From Cladorhizidae sp. MBARI D1340-BT2 (taxonomy: Eukaryota > Porifera > Demospongiae > Poecilosclerida > Cladorhizidae): DNA of 64,000 bases. A program made the position numbers and the translations under genes. The DNA is taken from contig JAQNBH010000007.1 in assembly GCA_028752905.1 (NCBI GenBank), forward strand, positions 18,097,233 to 18,161,232, given 5' to 3'. Of this stretch, positions 24,301 to 39,300 are shown in pieces. The notes below the pieces were generated by a model. It worked only from the letters and a program-made list of their open reading frames with translations, made no database searches and was not told the origin of the DNA. The first letter of the stretch is position 1. Each line of letters opens with the position of its first letter.

Positions 24301-27300
24301 TCTAGGCTCAGTGCCAAATACTAGCTTGTAGACAACTTAGTGCATATTAGGGTCACACCCATTCTTCTGTCAGCAAAATTTATAATTAGTGCCGAGAAGA
24401 GAGGGGTAACCAGCACAGTGTTCTTGTTGCACCCTGCTTTCTAAGAAGTAATTACTTAATGGCTTATATATTGGTGTTGTACACTACACATATCAACAAT
24501 ACCCACTTATCAACAATACCATATCTTATTTTGTTAACTGCAGCCATGTATGCCACATTGACTGCTATAAAAATATCAGCACATATTATAGCTTTTGCTG
24601 TTGTTCACTGTACCTATGTATGGTCAGCCACAGTCTATTTCAAAGACTTGGCAACAAATAATTGAAGCATCAATAATTATGTAGAGCTTGCAGCAAAGAA
24701 ATCCATCCAAGTCATTTTCAAAAGCAATGAGATTTAAAGTGATTCTGGGTAAACATAACTGGCCAAGTTCTTTCATCAGTAGATGAACATGAATTTACAA
24801 ATGTAGACCAAAAACATTTGTGGGACCCTTTACCAATTAAAATATTGAGCAAGCAAATTAAAAAAGGAGTATAATTGGCCCTCAGTATATATATATAATA
24901 TATTAATAGGTTAAAGTGTGTCGTAAATAGTTGTGGTGTATATTGGTAAATTCTTCTTCACTAGTCAATTTATGGATTTTAATTTGTTTTTGTCTTTTTC
25001 TCCTACGTGATTTTACTCAGAATAACGAATAACTCCAAAATTAACTCTTATGGATAATAATTTATTACTTTATACACACATGCTTATGTATTCATATATG
25101 AATATATATATATATATATAAGATCCTCATATAACCGACTCACACTTATCCAACTTCTCGGTTTACTGGTTTATCCATGTATGTCAGTCTATTTAAGCCC
25201 ACTACTGCAGAATTTGTACATTTAAATACCTGACCTTGTAGCAATCAGGTAATATGCATGTTATTAGCACTAAAACAACATTGCAGCTGTCGCTAAATAC
25301 CTAGTTCCTTTCACAAAGATTTGCCTAATTTTCCTCTGTGTTCTATATTAAACTTGACCTTCTGTTAAGAAACATGATGCAAACCTAAAATAGCTGACTC
25401 TACGCTCATTTCCTGACCACAATAATGTTTATGTAACAACTGCTATACATATCAAGAAATTTCACCAGTCGACTGTAACATGTATAATAAATAGTTACCT
25501 ATTTACAAGTTATGTTAAAATCTGAGCTGTTAACTTTTGTCACAAGAGTTGGCTTCTGAAGATCAGTTGTTTGTAATGATAACGTGAATCTCCTTGCTGA
25601 CTCAGTTCAGCTAGACTGGATATTTCACGGACACAAACATATTGAATGGACAATACTTTACTGGTTTTTGGGTGTTTTACTGAATCGACAAACAGATTTG
25701 GAGTTTTGTAGTAGTTTATGATGAATGGAACTATTGTATGCAAGTTAGGCATGGGGGGAAAGTATCCTACATATAAGATCTTGATGATGAATTTCATACA
25801 GTTTTAACAGTTTCTTGAGGCTGCCAGTTACTACCACAACAAAGGATTCAAAGTAGGGTTGAAGAGTTTTCGGGACTTAAATCGGCTGAAATCACCAATT
25901 AGTATATAGAAGTTACCTATATGAGTTTTAGCTGATATTTAAACTTAAAGTAGGGTGACACATTTTAATGTTTATTTGGGCTGAAAATTGACTACTTAGC
26001 GAAATATTCACACAGTAGGTGTATTTTTGGCAGTCAAAACTACCATAGGTTATTATGAAGCAAGTTTTAGCTGAGGCATGAACTTTTTGTACATGTTTTG
26101 GGAGCTCTGCCATTTTGAAATAGGAGTCAAACAATCATGAGAAGTGACATCATATTCCGTTTTTTGTGTGTTTGTAGCTCCTATTTCAAAATGGCCGACG
26201 CAATTTATATATATATATATGTATACACCATGCTAAAAACTAACATTGGCAGCTTCTTCAACTGATTAAAACTCTTTTAGCATAGCTTCAATCCTTTGGA
26301 TAATAGTAAACAAGCAGGTCACAAAAAACTTCACAAACTGTGAAACACATCTTCAAGGATGTATCTACTGGTATCTTCTACCCACTTTTCCCTCATACAT
26401 AACTTGTGCACTATACTATTAATTATAACTTCACTATCAGAACACTCCAAAATGTTCACTACATTGAAGGTTCATTAGAATACCAAAAATCAGTAAAAGA
26501 CCAGTACAGTCAATATCAATGAACAAGATGCCCATTTCTGATCTTGTATATAGTTCAATATGTATACTCATAATAAACAGAAACAGTACAAAATTACATA
26601 CGCTCCTCCAGAAATGAACATGCCAGAATTATCAGTTGCACATGCATCCCACCAAGTTTTCATAGACTTTATCAATCACTCACATATATCCATCCAAAAT
26701 CAGCACTGGATTAGTAAGGAATTGCGTAATAGGTTTATTAACTGTGGTAAAGTCTTGAAGATTTTCAGGTCGTCCATCATTATTGCACTGCAATATATAT
26801 ACAATAAAAATCTCTCGATATTGTATTCTCTGCAAAGATCATCCTTACCTCAAAATAATTATTTTCTATAGCTTGATCTATATTTCCATGGGGATCCACT
26901 ATATCATTACGAAATACTCCAACCAAACCTCGAAAATCTTCCTCAGTAAATGCAGTATACACACATATTGCTGTTCCTCTTGGACCTAATCTGTAAAGGA
27001 GAATTATTCAACATGAGCATTAGGCTTACTGACATCAACTTGTTTATATGTAGTGATCTGAACCATTCACTTGTGTAGTATTGTAAATAATCTTGAGATG
27101 TTGGAAGGTAGTCATACATGACATACACACAGTATTGCATTTTGCTTTCCTACCATGCAGTAATAGAGAGAATATGATGGACAAACATAAAGAAATTACT
27201 TTCAGTTCCTCAAATGCCAGTTTTAAGCAGGGTACTTGCAGCATCAAGCAGCAACAAAAAAGGCTTCATATATATGAAGCAACAGCTTAACCAATAATGT

Positions 27301-30300
27301 CCAAGCATAGATGTAACCAATTCTTGTAAGTGTGGATCGCCAAGTGTATGTGATGGGCTAGCTAATAAATGATGGTGAATGTGGATAGTATTGTACATTG
27401 TAGCTCATCTGCACATTTGTCTATTTGCCATCAATGAGAGAAACACTGACTTCAAGCCGGTCACTATCGACACTTAAGGGGGGAAGAGGGCTGAAAACAC
27501 ATATTTTTTCCAAAAAAATTTGGGGGGCCCAAAAGGGTTCATAGTATGTCTGGAGTTTGAGTTTCAAGTTTCAGAGCAAGTGAATACTTGCATCAGAAGA
27601 TATAGCCATTTTTATACAGTGCATTATTATTCCATTTCATTTCATTTCACTTCACATTGGAAGAGGTTCTCTCCCAGTCTTACCTGGCTACAATCGGGCG
27701 GTCGGCGATGATCGCCTACCCAAAATACAGTTTTTATATATCAAAATGTTGCCAATTTCATGGAGACCCTTACCAGTCGTTTGCGCAATGAATTGGCCAG
27801 GCGGGGGGGTAGTGCGCAACCTCTAAGACGAGCACGTTTTTTCACGTGTTTTTTAGTCGGTTCGCTTGAAACTTTCACACTGTTGAGTTATGGGGAAGAG
27901 AACAGAGAAGCATTTTAAACAGAAAGGCCAAGGATTCAAGAAGAGTGACGACAAGAAGAAGAAAGCCCTACAGGCGGCTGTTGTTGAGCCTGTCACAGTA
28001 GCCGCGCCAGGCAAGTTTTAATGTTTATCTCCGTACTAAAAAGTTACTAGCTGTTTCCTTCCTTTGTTAGTGAGTCTCTTGGATCCTGTAGGTGGGATAG
28101 CGCCTTCTGTGAACCTTCACTTACCTTCCAATCAATTGCAAATGTCTGAAGAGAGGCCAGTTCCATTTGTGACTATGACCAGTGACTATGCCCAGGAAGA
28201 AGTTGGCTCTCATGGATCGTTCAGCTGCTTCTGTGGCTGTTGCTACTGGATCTACTGGCTCTACCTCTTTGGACTCGGGTGGTGTTGGAGAACTAGGTAA
28301 GGGTAATCGTATAATAAACTTAGATAAGCTTAGAGAGGTCATAGAAAGGTGTAATAAGTGTATTCAATGTGGTAACTGAGCTCCCTTGCAACTGAAGCCC
28401 GTAGGGCAGGAATGGTGTCTCACTTTTTGTTCAAATTGTAGTAACACTCAAGACATCTCAAACCCTGTATCTGTAGAAGCATTCTTTGAACATCCAGTCA
28501 GTACTGGGTGCGCTCGCATTGCTGGAATTAGACATTCTGGATGCAGTAACAGATATTATGTTGGATGCCGCTCATAGGTTACATGATTTTTATAGGGTTA
28601 GGCATGAAGACATCATTGATGTTAGTATTACTGTTGACGGCACATGGCTTAGACAGGGCCACAAATCAAATTATGGCTTGGTTGCGGTGATGTTTTGGGA
28701 CACTGGAGAAGTTTTAGATTATTATCTTATGTCTAAGTTCTGTCAAGCTTGTGCGCGAAGACCTGAAGATGAAACAGTAGCAAGTTACAGGGAATGGTTT
28801 GAGGGTCACAAGGTAAAAATTGTGAAGCCAATTTTGATGGCTCTTTGGGTTCTATGGAAGTTGTAGGAACACAAACTTTTTTAGCGTTCAGTGGAGAGAC
28901 TGAAGCTTAGGTACACACACATAAATTAGTGATGGGTATACAAATGCACATAAACGGTTGTTTGAAGTCGAGCCTTACGGTCCTAGTGTCTTTGGGTGGT
29001 GCTAGGGGGGTTAGTCGTGTGTCTATAGTTAAAATGCAAGCCTACTATAGGGGAGCAATTAGAAAGGACAACCTATAGGGGATGATTTGTGATGTGAAAG
29101 CGATTTTTTATCACTCTTAGTCAACTATGGAACATCCCAACACGAGTATTGTCCTACAGAAGTTTTGAGTTGGTGTAAGTTTAATCCAGCTTGTGCTAAA
29201 GGTGAGGTATATACCACCAGTACCGATAGGCCTATGATTGCTCTGGACAAGTCTAGGAGGTTTTTGATAAATTAATGTCCGAGGATCGAGTTTTGAGTTG
29301 GTGTAAGTTTAATCCAGCTTGTGCTAAAGGTGAGGTACCACCAGTACCGATAGGCCTATGATTGCTCTGGACAAGGCTAGGAGGTTTTTGATAAATTAAT
29401 GTCCGAGGATCTTTTGTGCAAATGTTTAGGTGGTTGGTTATACACAACCAAAATGAGTTTAATTCTGTTGTATGGAGTATACAGCGGGTAAGACAGAACA
29501 TATGAGTGCAACAAGTGTCAGGCTTGCTGTCGAGAGGCAACAGAGTTCAATGGAGGGCGGAGCATTGTATGGTCCTGGCATGGGGGACCTGTAACATTTT
29601 ATTTTGTTATGTGTCTTTTGCTTTCTATTGTCAAACAGAGATTACTGGAAGATACTTTTGTTTATGTGTCTTTGTCAAGCTTAGGAATTAGTGGAGGATG
29701 ACTTTTGTTTGTGTTCTATTGTTTTTCAGGGATTACTGGAGGGTGTCGGAAGACATGTGTGGAGGGTGACGATGGATGGACCTGGGCATGGGAGCCCTGC
29801 AAATGATGACGTGTTTATGTTTGCTAATTCAATATTAGCAAAGCAACATACATGTAACAAGTCTGATGCGTCTTTAATTTATGTGTATGTATAATATATA
29901 TATATATTGTTGGTTTTCAGGTTGTAGTTAGGATGTAGGATATATACTGCTGTTGTTGAAAAAATAAAGGACTGTGAAAAGTCAAACATTTTGTTTGTAC
30001 ACACAATTCTAGTAATGAGGGATGTATTCTGGTGAACAGGGGGTGTTTCTGGCAGCTGGGATGTGATTACAAACTGCTTGGACTTCAAGGCTCAATATCT
30101 CTGAAGTGATTTTTGAAAAACCGTTCAAATGATAACTTGAATATTTTTTATCCTTTGATTAAAAAAAATATATCATTTGAAAGCAAATTTTATATTCTAC
30201 AACTTGCGTGAGAGTTTTTGTTTGATAGCATTACTAAAAAAGACCTATAGATGAAAATGTAACGTGATGTCATAAAGCTATGTTCAGAAAATGAGTGAAA

Positions 30301-33300
30301 AAAACATTTTTTCAAAATTTCAAGACGCGCAGTTTGTAGTGCTCATTATGATTGACTAATGGACCGAATAAGAGCCTCGCAAAGGTCGTTACTGCAACGT
30401 GGTTTACTTAACGGCTTACGGTCCGCACTGGAAGAGCCTATAATGAGCTAGGAAAAAATTATGGCAAAACAAAATAACAAAAGAGACTTACCATTAGAAA
30501 GTATAGACTGCAAGCTATAATTTGATATATAAATCGGGAAACTAGAGTGAATGCGAGCAAAGATATGGTACTTTATATGAGACCACGCGATACGCAGCCT
30601 TCTTTCCCCCTTAAGGGGGGAAGAGGGCTGAAAACACATATTTTTTCTATTTTTTTTTTATGGGCCCAAAAGGGTTCATAATATGTCTGGAGTTTGAGTT
30701 TCAAGTTTCAGAGCAAGTGAATACTTGCATCAGAAGATATAGCCATTTTTATACAGTGCATTATTATTCCATTTCATTTCATTTCACTTCACATTGGAAG
30801 AGGTTCTCTCCCAGTCTTACCTGGCTACAATCGGGCGGGCGGCGATGATCGCCTACCCAAAATACAGTTTTTATATATCAAAATGTTGCCAATTTCATGG
30901 AGACCCTTACCAGTCGTTTGCGCAATGAATTGGCCAGGTGGGGGGGTAGTGCGCAACCGCTAAGATGAGCACGTTTTTTTAGGTCAAGGTTCACTTGAAA
31001 CTTTTACACTGTTGAGTTATGGGGAAGAGAACAGAGAAGCATTTTAAACAGAAAGGCCAAGGATTCAAGAAGAGTGAAGACAAGAAGAAGAAAGCCCTAC
31101 AGGCGGCTGTTGTTGAGCCTGTCACAGTAGCCGCGCAAGGCAAGTTTTAATGTTTATCTCCATACTAAAAAGTTACTAGCTGTTTCCTTTCCTTTGTTAG
31201 TGAGTCTCTTGGATCCTGTGGGTGGGGTAGCGCCTTCTGTGAACCTTCACTTACCTTGCAATCAATTGCAAATGTCTGAAGAGAGGCCAGTTCCATTGGT
31301 GACTATGACAAGTGACTATGACCAGGAAGAAGTTGGCTCTCATGGATAGTTCAGCTGCTTCTGTGGCTGTTGCTACTGGATCTACTGGCTCTACCTCTTT
31401 GGACTCGGGTGGTGTTGGAGAACTAGGTAAGGGTAATCGTATAATAAACTTAGATAAGCTTAGAGAGGTCATAGAAAGGTGTAATAAGTTGGTAACTGAG
31501 CTCCCTTGCAACTGAAGCCCGTAGGGCAGGCATGGTTTACTTTTTGTTCAAATTGTAGTAACACTCGAGACATCTCAAACCCTGTATCTGTAGAAGCATT
31601 CTTTGAACATCCAGTCAGTACTGGGTGCTCGCATTGCTGGAATTAGTCATTCTGGTCTGGAAGACATCACTGCAGTCATGGATATGTTGCCCCCTCTTAG
31701 TTCCACTTGTTTTTTTAAAATATACTAAGTCAATAGGGAGTGACGCAAATGCAGTAACAGAGTATTATGTTGGATGCCGCTCATAGGTTACATGATTTTT
31801 ATAGGGTTAGGCATGAAGACATCATTGATGTTAGTATTACTGTTGACGGCACATGGCTTAGACAGGGCCACAAATCAAATTATGGCTTGGTTGCGGTGAT
31901 GTCTTGGGACACTGGAGAGGTTTTAGATTATTATCTTATGTCTAATTTCAAGCTTGTGCGCGAAGACCTGAAGATGAAACAGAAGCAAGTTACACAGAAT
32001 GGTTTGAGGGTCACAAGGTAAATTGTGAAGCCAATTTTGAAGGCTCTTCGGTTTCTATGGAAGTTGTAGGAACACAAAAACTTTTTTAGCGTTCAGTGGA
32101 GAGACTGAAGCTTAGGTACACACACATTAATTAGTGATGGGTATACAAATGCACATAAACGGGAGTGCAACAAGTGTCGGGCTTGCCATCGAGAGGCAGC
32201 AGAGTTTCAATGGAGGGCGGAGCATTGTATGGTCCTGGCAAGGGGGACCTGTAACATTTTTATTTTGTTTGTGTCTTGCTTTCTATTGTCAAACAGAGAT
32301 TTCAAACAAAGATTACTGGAAGATACTTTTGTTTATGTGTATTTTTGTCAAGCTTAGAAATTACTGGAGGATGACTTTTGTTTGTGTTCTATTGTTTTTC
32401 AGGGATTACTGGAGGGTGTCGGAAGACATGTGTGGAGGGCGACGATGGATGGACCTGGGCATGGGAGCCCTGCAAATGATGACGTGTTTATGTTTGCTAA
32501 TTCAATATTAGCAAAGCAACGTAACAAGTCTGATGCGTCTTTAATTTATGTGTATGTATATATATATAATTATTGTTGGTTTTGAAGTTGTAGTTAGGAT
32601 GTAGGATACTGCTGTTGTTGAAAAAATAAAGGACTGTGAAAGTCAATTGGTTGCTTTCAACATTTTGTTTGTACACACACAATTCTAGTAATGAGGGGAT
32701 GAATTCTAGTGAAGCAGGGGCAGCTGGGATGTGATTACAAACTGCTTGGACTTCAAGGCTCAATATCTCTGAAGTGATTTTTGAAAAACCGTTCAAATGA
32801 TAACTTGAATATTTTTTATCCTTTCATAAAAAAAATTATTTCATTTGAAAGCAAATTTTATATTCTACAACTTGCGCGAGAGTTTTTGTTTGATAGGATT
32901 ACTAAAAAATACCTATAGATGGAAATTTAACGTGATGTCATAAATCTATGTTCAGAAAATGCACCAAAAAAACTTTTTTTCGAAATTTCAAGACGCGCAG
33001 TTTGTAGTGCTCATTATGATTGACTAATAGACCGAATAAGAGCCTCGCAAAGGTCGTTACTGCAACGTGGTTTACTTAACGGCTTACGGTCCGCACTGGA
33101 AGAGCCTATAATGAGCCAGGAAAAAATTATGGCGAAACTAAATGACAAAAGAGACTTACCATTAGAAAGCACAGACTGCAAGCTATAATTTGATATATAA
33201 ATTGGGAAACTAGAGTGAATGCGAGCAAAGATATGGTACTTTATATGAGACTACGCGATACGCAGCCTTCTTTCCCCCTTAACTAGTAGATGCTTAACCC

Positions 33301-36300
33301 TCTTAACCGTGATAGATGCTAATTGGCATGTGGGCTGAATGGTGGTTGACACCAATTAGCATCAATACCAATAATAATTATTAGCAACATTTTAAGTTGG
33401 TTTTAAAGTGTTTATATGGCAGTACTGCACTTCTATGAAAGAGGGCACCGCTTATAAGCATCCCTTACTACCAGGTCCTATAGCTCTAACTAGAAAAATT
33501 ATTCGTGTACAAAATAAACCATGTTGTGCTGGCTTTTTAATACCACCTTCTTTGCTAGTGCTTGGCATCATCTACCATCTAGGAGCTCCTTAAGCTCAGG
33601 TAAAGCCTCTACACTCCATCTGTGCATTTTTTAATATGACAAGGAGTGTCACAAAGGTGGATTGTTAGCTAAACATTGCCTAAACATCGAAGATAGCATT
33701 GAGATTGAGAAGCACGGACTGCAGACTGCCACTAAAGCATGGCAAACTAGATTGTTTTCATAATCTGGTAGCTAAGACACACTTTGCCTTAGGGCAGATG
33801 GTAATTAAAGCTCTTCAAACTCGAGTCCAAGTTTCAAGCACTTTTTCTCTCCCATATAAATAACTCTGTCTAACGAGTTTTAACAGAATTTTTTCATAAT
33901 GTCGGTTAATGTGGTGGATATATATATATCCAACAAAAAATTTAATTCATACCTGTGGACAATTCATACCTGTGAACATATATTTATAGCACTCACTAGA
34001 ATCTTCTCTTAGAAAACAAGTAGCTAACTTTGTAGCTTTTCAGCAATTAACTTCCATTATGGTTCATGTCCCTACCATTGCAGCTGCTATATTGATACCT
34101 CTGTAGTTAGTAGGTATAGCTTTCTTATAGCACTCAACTCTTGAAATTGCTTAGAAGCGAATTGGGATAAATTTTCATTTTAATTCGTGCACTTCTTTTG
34201 GATTAGCTTAGACCATTGCAGATAGCTACAGCGGAGGAGTGTAGCTCTACAGCTATCCCACAGGGTGAGTACTACTAAACTGAGTAGCTAACCTAAGGTG
34301 TGACTATATATACATAGAAACTTATTATTACCTGCATGCTTGCTTTGCTGGGTGGAGATATAATATCTATTGTTTATCTCGGCTTGTTTGAAAGGAGCTC
34401 TATATGTTGGTAGGGTAATAATCTAAGTCATTGTGTTCATTTGTCCTTGTCTTATAACAGCTTTCTAGCACAAAACAAAGATGTATGTAGATATTTCTAG
34501 GATACTGTCAAAGGTATCTACTGGTTAACCACTTTTTTGATAATGTGGTAAGCTATTATAAGCATAAGAACTTTTCAGATATTTGTTCTCACAGAGTGGT
34601 CGATCTTTGACTAATGAATGGTTTAACTAATTCCCACAGAGTTTGCTACTTTAGGACACCTGAATTGTTATACATGTTTTATTACTGATTTTTATCCCTA
34701 CCATTCCATGTGTGGAAGAATTACTATTATTGCTGCCTCCATGTTCAAAGAGTAATAAAAATTAACTGCTCATCAATAAGCTATATGATATACTTACATA
34801 TTTCCAGAAAATGATCCATACATGTAGGGCCGCCATCCAGCTTTTTCAAAATACCGCCCACCTTCACTGACAATTACACTATCTAAATAAAAAGAACAAA
34901 AAAACAAATTTTATAAAATAGAGACAACTAGCATTTTTTGTGAGCGATATTGGGACTGCGATAGCACTTGATCTTACCCAATTTCAAAATGGCCGACCCA
35001 AAAATACAATAAAGCAAAAAAGCAAAGCTCATAATCTCAGCTAAAACTTGCTACTTCGCAGCCAAAACAGTACTTTTGGCTGTTATGTTTCATAAACACT
35101 TCCAATATCAATATCAAGGCAGAAGGGGAAAAACTACAGTTAATATCTATTTTTCCCATCCACAAAACTTATACATCATAATTATGTCGAGAATTTTCTA
35201 ACCATAAGAATCCATTTCATGTTGATACGAAAAAATGAATAATGGGTAAAAATCATCAGCCATGTACAAACTGTTCACTCATTTAGAGATTTCAATATTA
35301 TTCACAATCGTTACCATTTTACCAACTTTTCCTGCAATTTAGCTGAAAAACTGGCTAAATACTATATAAAGTTCCCTTCACCAGCATAAAAAACCTTGTT
35401 AATCACAGCTAACAGAATGGTAGGCCATCACTATCTGATTCAACACAGGCATCACTACCTGCTTCAACACTAGGTTCACGTAGTGATCTATAGAATCATC
35501 AGCTGTAACCAAACAAATGAAAGACAACCATTCCACAACTTGGGTAATGGTTGGTTTGTTTTTGTGCATTAGGGCGATGCTAAAAGTGATCAAATACAAG
35601 CTGGAATTTTTCTTTTTCCAAGATTAGTGCTAATCAGTATCAAACCGGTTGGTTAAAAAAATGTATAGCGCCTCGGAACGTACGATCCCAAAACTTGGTG
35701 GGTAAATAAAACTTACTCAGCCTATTCAAATTATAGCTCGAATGCAACTTTTGAGTTTACAGATAGTTCTGTGGCAAAAAGCACTTGTAAGATATTTTAA
35801 ACACTGGACACTTCCTTGGACCTCCACAACCAGGCAGTTTCTCTGGTAGCTTCCTAGAACATGAACAAAATAATGTGGACTGAGTTTGCATATTAGTTCA
35901 TCAGCTTCTAGCCAGGGTAATGAGTTTTTACAACAATTTACATTTATAAGCATGGTTGCTAAATTTTAAGCTATAGTAGAGTAGTATGCCTGTTGATTTC
36001 AAAGTTTAAGGAAATTTCTAAATTTAGACACCAGCTACCAAGATAAAAGGAAGTTTCATAATATTTATTCGATTAAAAAATGTAAATAATCATGTTCCTA
36101 GAGGGATGAGAGAAGTAAATGTTCCCCCCCCCCCCCAAAAAAAAAAGACAACAACAACTGTATATAACACCATATGTACTTAATTACAGAGGGCAGGTCA
36201 ATTGAAAGGAGTAGAACATTTAGTTAAAGATGTGCAGGTAGATACTAGCTTGTACCTAAGATCGACCAGCTAATAACATTTAAAATGGACAGAAGCAGGC

Positions 36301-39300
36301 ATTATTGAGATGCCATTTTGAACTTCTACAGCAATTACAGCCTTTTTAATTTTCCTATGCTGGAACATTTGCACTCAATAAGCTCAAAATTCCAAAAAAT
36401 TGGCTACCTAAGTCATTTACTTGACTATGATTAATTACACAGATTTTGGCACCATTCATTTAAAAACTTACTTATTCGATCATAAGTGAATTCAATTCCT
36501 GAATAAAATTCAAAAGTTTGAGGGCGAGGACGGTGACAGGCTATATTTGCTTTAGTAAAAGAAGTGAATATTCCTTGCCGTCCCCGATCATTCTGAGTTG
36601 ACAAAAAACACACGAAATTCAAGCAATGTTATAAAGCAGCACTGAACAGTGTTGGACCAAAACAAGCTATGATGTAAAACATTTCTCAAATACTGTAATG
36701 AACAAATTAAGAAGAAATAGCATCTGTATAATGCTAACTCTTAAATACACAAATTGAAATCTACTTTGAACATAAAAACTAATCATGTTAGTTTTTATTT
36801 AAAACTGGCTGTATTCAAAAAGAAGGTGGAAACCATGGCTAACCCAAGTCAAGTCCCCATGCTCTGGTGTTTTAGGGTGTGTGTTATCCTTGTCAGTCAT
36901 AGATACATAAGTGCATCCCATTACTAGCTAACAGAATATTCCACCATATAAATACCCAGGTGAATAGGGGGGAGTTGTGTTTTTTTTTTTGGGGGGGGGG
37001 GAGGGGAGGTTGGGTGAATAGCCATAACTAATCACTGGAGCTTTAGATACAGGAGATCTCGATTGATAACACAAATCATGCGGACTGGATTAACAACTTT
37101 TTCAGTTAGCTAGTAGCACTTAACCAGCTTAGATCTTTGTGCATAACAGAATATTCAATTCAATAATTATGAATAGTGAATAGTTTCAAAAGGCTATTAA
37201 TGTGAACCAGTTATAAACTAGCTAGAGTGAAAGCTAAACCAGCAACTTTTTAATGCACATCCACAACCAAGGTAAAAAAATTAAATCAGGCTGGTAAATT
37301 CGTAAATGATGCAATCAAGCTAGCTCAAGCACTATGCAGTTTACATATTTGAATGTATTGAACAATTGATTTATTCTTCTTCAAACAAGCAATCACACAC
37401 CAATCTATTTTAGCTTTAAATATGGTATACAACCTACTATGCTTTTGTTCATTGTGGATTTAAATAATATGTTAAAAACTAACACTAATGCTGACATCAT
37501 TTGTTTTCTTTGCCTTTTGGTTTGTAGAGCTCACTCTTGCCACATTGTTGAAAGAGAATATAAAACATCAAAACATCAATAACAGCTATAGAAGCAAGCT
37601 GTTTTTTTAGAAACATGAATCTATTGGATTGGAATGGTGATTTGTAGCTGACTTCATAAAATGCAGACTAAATATTCAGTTGACATAACAAAATTACAAT
37701 GACCTCAATAATCTACTTGAAATTTATTCTCTTGACATTTCTACTAGACCATCTATTACTGATGAAGGCTAGAGCATTTAGTCGAAATGTCGACATAGTA
37801 ATTTTCAAGTTGATTATTGAGGAAGTTGTTGTAATTTATCTTTTAATCAGTTCTATTTAAAAATCATCTCCACCAATATTATAATCAGTGTTGAGAGATG
37901 GTAGAGGATCACCTAACTCTCTGCATTGGTGTATGTTGGTAAATGATTGTTTGCATGGGTGCACTCCTGTTTACTTTTCTTTTGGAAAATACATTTGCTT
38001 TGTATGCTTTATATACGTATATAATATAATATATATATATATACAGTGCTCTAGATTAGGAAATACCTGGCAGATACGAACAACTCGACTTGCTATCTAT
38101 AAAGAAATTTGGCATCATTATGCTGGTTATAAGACATATATTTATATATATATATCCAACACACTTACTAAGGATAAATCAGAAATATCCCGTTCTCTTA
38201 AAAAAATGTAGAATAGCTGAAGATTAGGACCAAAATCACGTTTGATGTACTGTTGGAACTGAACAGGTCCTGTTGTGGAAAAAAGTTGACATGAAATATA
38301 TACAATATTGAATAAAAATATGATTCAGAAGTTTAAACCCGTACTTAATTCTTAATCAAGTATCTCTTGCTTTTTTGTTCAATGCCTACACCTGAACAAT
38401 ATACTATAATACCACAAAGAATCTATCGTCTACCTAAACTTCCCTTCATAAACTCCAAATGTTCCAAGCATGGACTTACTATGCCCAAAACTTTTCCAAT
38501 CATGATATCCCATGACTCAGATGGCTTTTAAATTTCTTTACAATTTTGAACCATACAATATGGAGTAAATAATAATTATGATTTATTGTTCAGCAGGAGA
38601 ACAATTTTGTGTTCTAACCAACATCACAAATTTCCATCCTATGGGTGAATAAATATTGATTATTGAGCATTCTATCCAGGACTACATCACTCCATTACTT
38701 TCCTCCAGTGATCACTAGAGCATTCTTAAAGCACCCAATCATTTGTAACTAAAAATGCCTTCAAGAAGAAGTAAGAAAGAGAAGTTATGGGACTTCAAAT
38801 GTGGCCCATTCATTTAAGCTTTAGTTGCCTTTGAAAAATGCACTTGGGCACTAAATAGCACTAAAGGAACCACTAATATCCCATCCTCAGAAGTTCGACA
38901 CATCTTGGTTGGTGTGTTTATATAAATATATCCTCAAATAATTATGCTGCACACCAATCTTAAGATTCTTTTCTTTAAATACAAAACAATCTATACTAGA
39001 TTTACTTGTCAAAATGCAAAAGAAAATAATAAGTACCAGTTTAGAACTTGATATATATAACACTATTTTCTATACTGATTTTTATTTTTTTAATACATAG
39101 AGTAATTAAGGAGCCACTTAGGTGCATGTGGTTCAAATGATATATATTTTTTATTATTTTTTGTGTTTTCTCTTTTCAAATTCTATGCATCAAATAGACA
39201 TAAAGTTGTGGTGTCCATCTACATTAATCCAACTTTCTATCCACTATCAACCAATCTATATACCTACTAGCAATGAATGCTAGGATTTACTTATAATAAT

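Larger units (their letters stand above)
27478..30610 (+). mobile_element. Kolobok-type DNA transposon, copy 1
   Basis: Flanked by TTAA at 27474-27477 and 30611-30614, with imperfect inverted ends GGGGGGAAGAGGGCTG and its counterpart (complement of GCAGCCTTCTTTCCCCC). TTAA targets plus a Mutator-like DDE domain fit the Kolobok superfamily. Coding pieces are in order: basic start (27890), HSG, catalytic VDGTW region (28570-28830), HEYCP...SWCKF (29130-29190), NQNEFNSVVWS (29450-29475) and SVRLAVERQQ (29510-29540). The frame is broken repeatedly, a segment of about 100 bp at the HSGL block is missing compared with copy 2, and a 128-bp stretch is duplicated (29161-29416). Confidence 0.82.
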
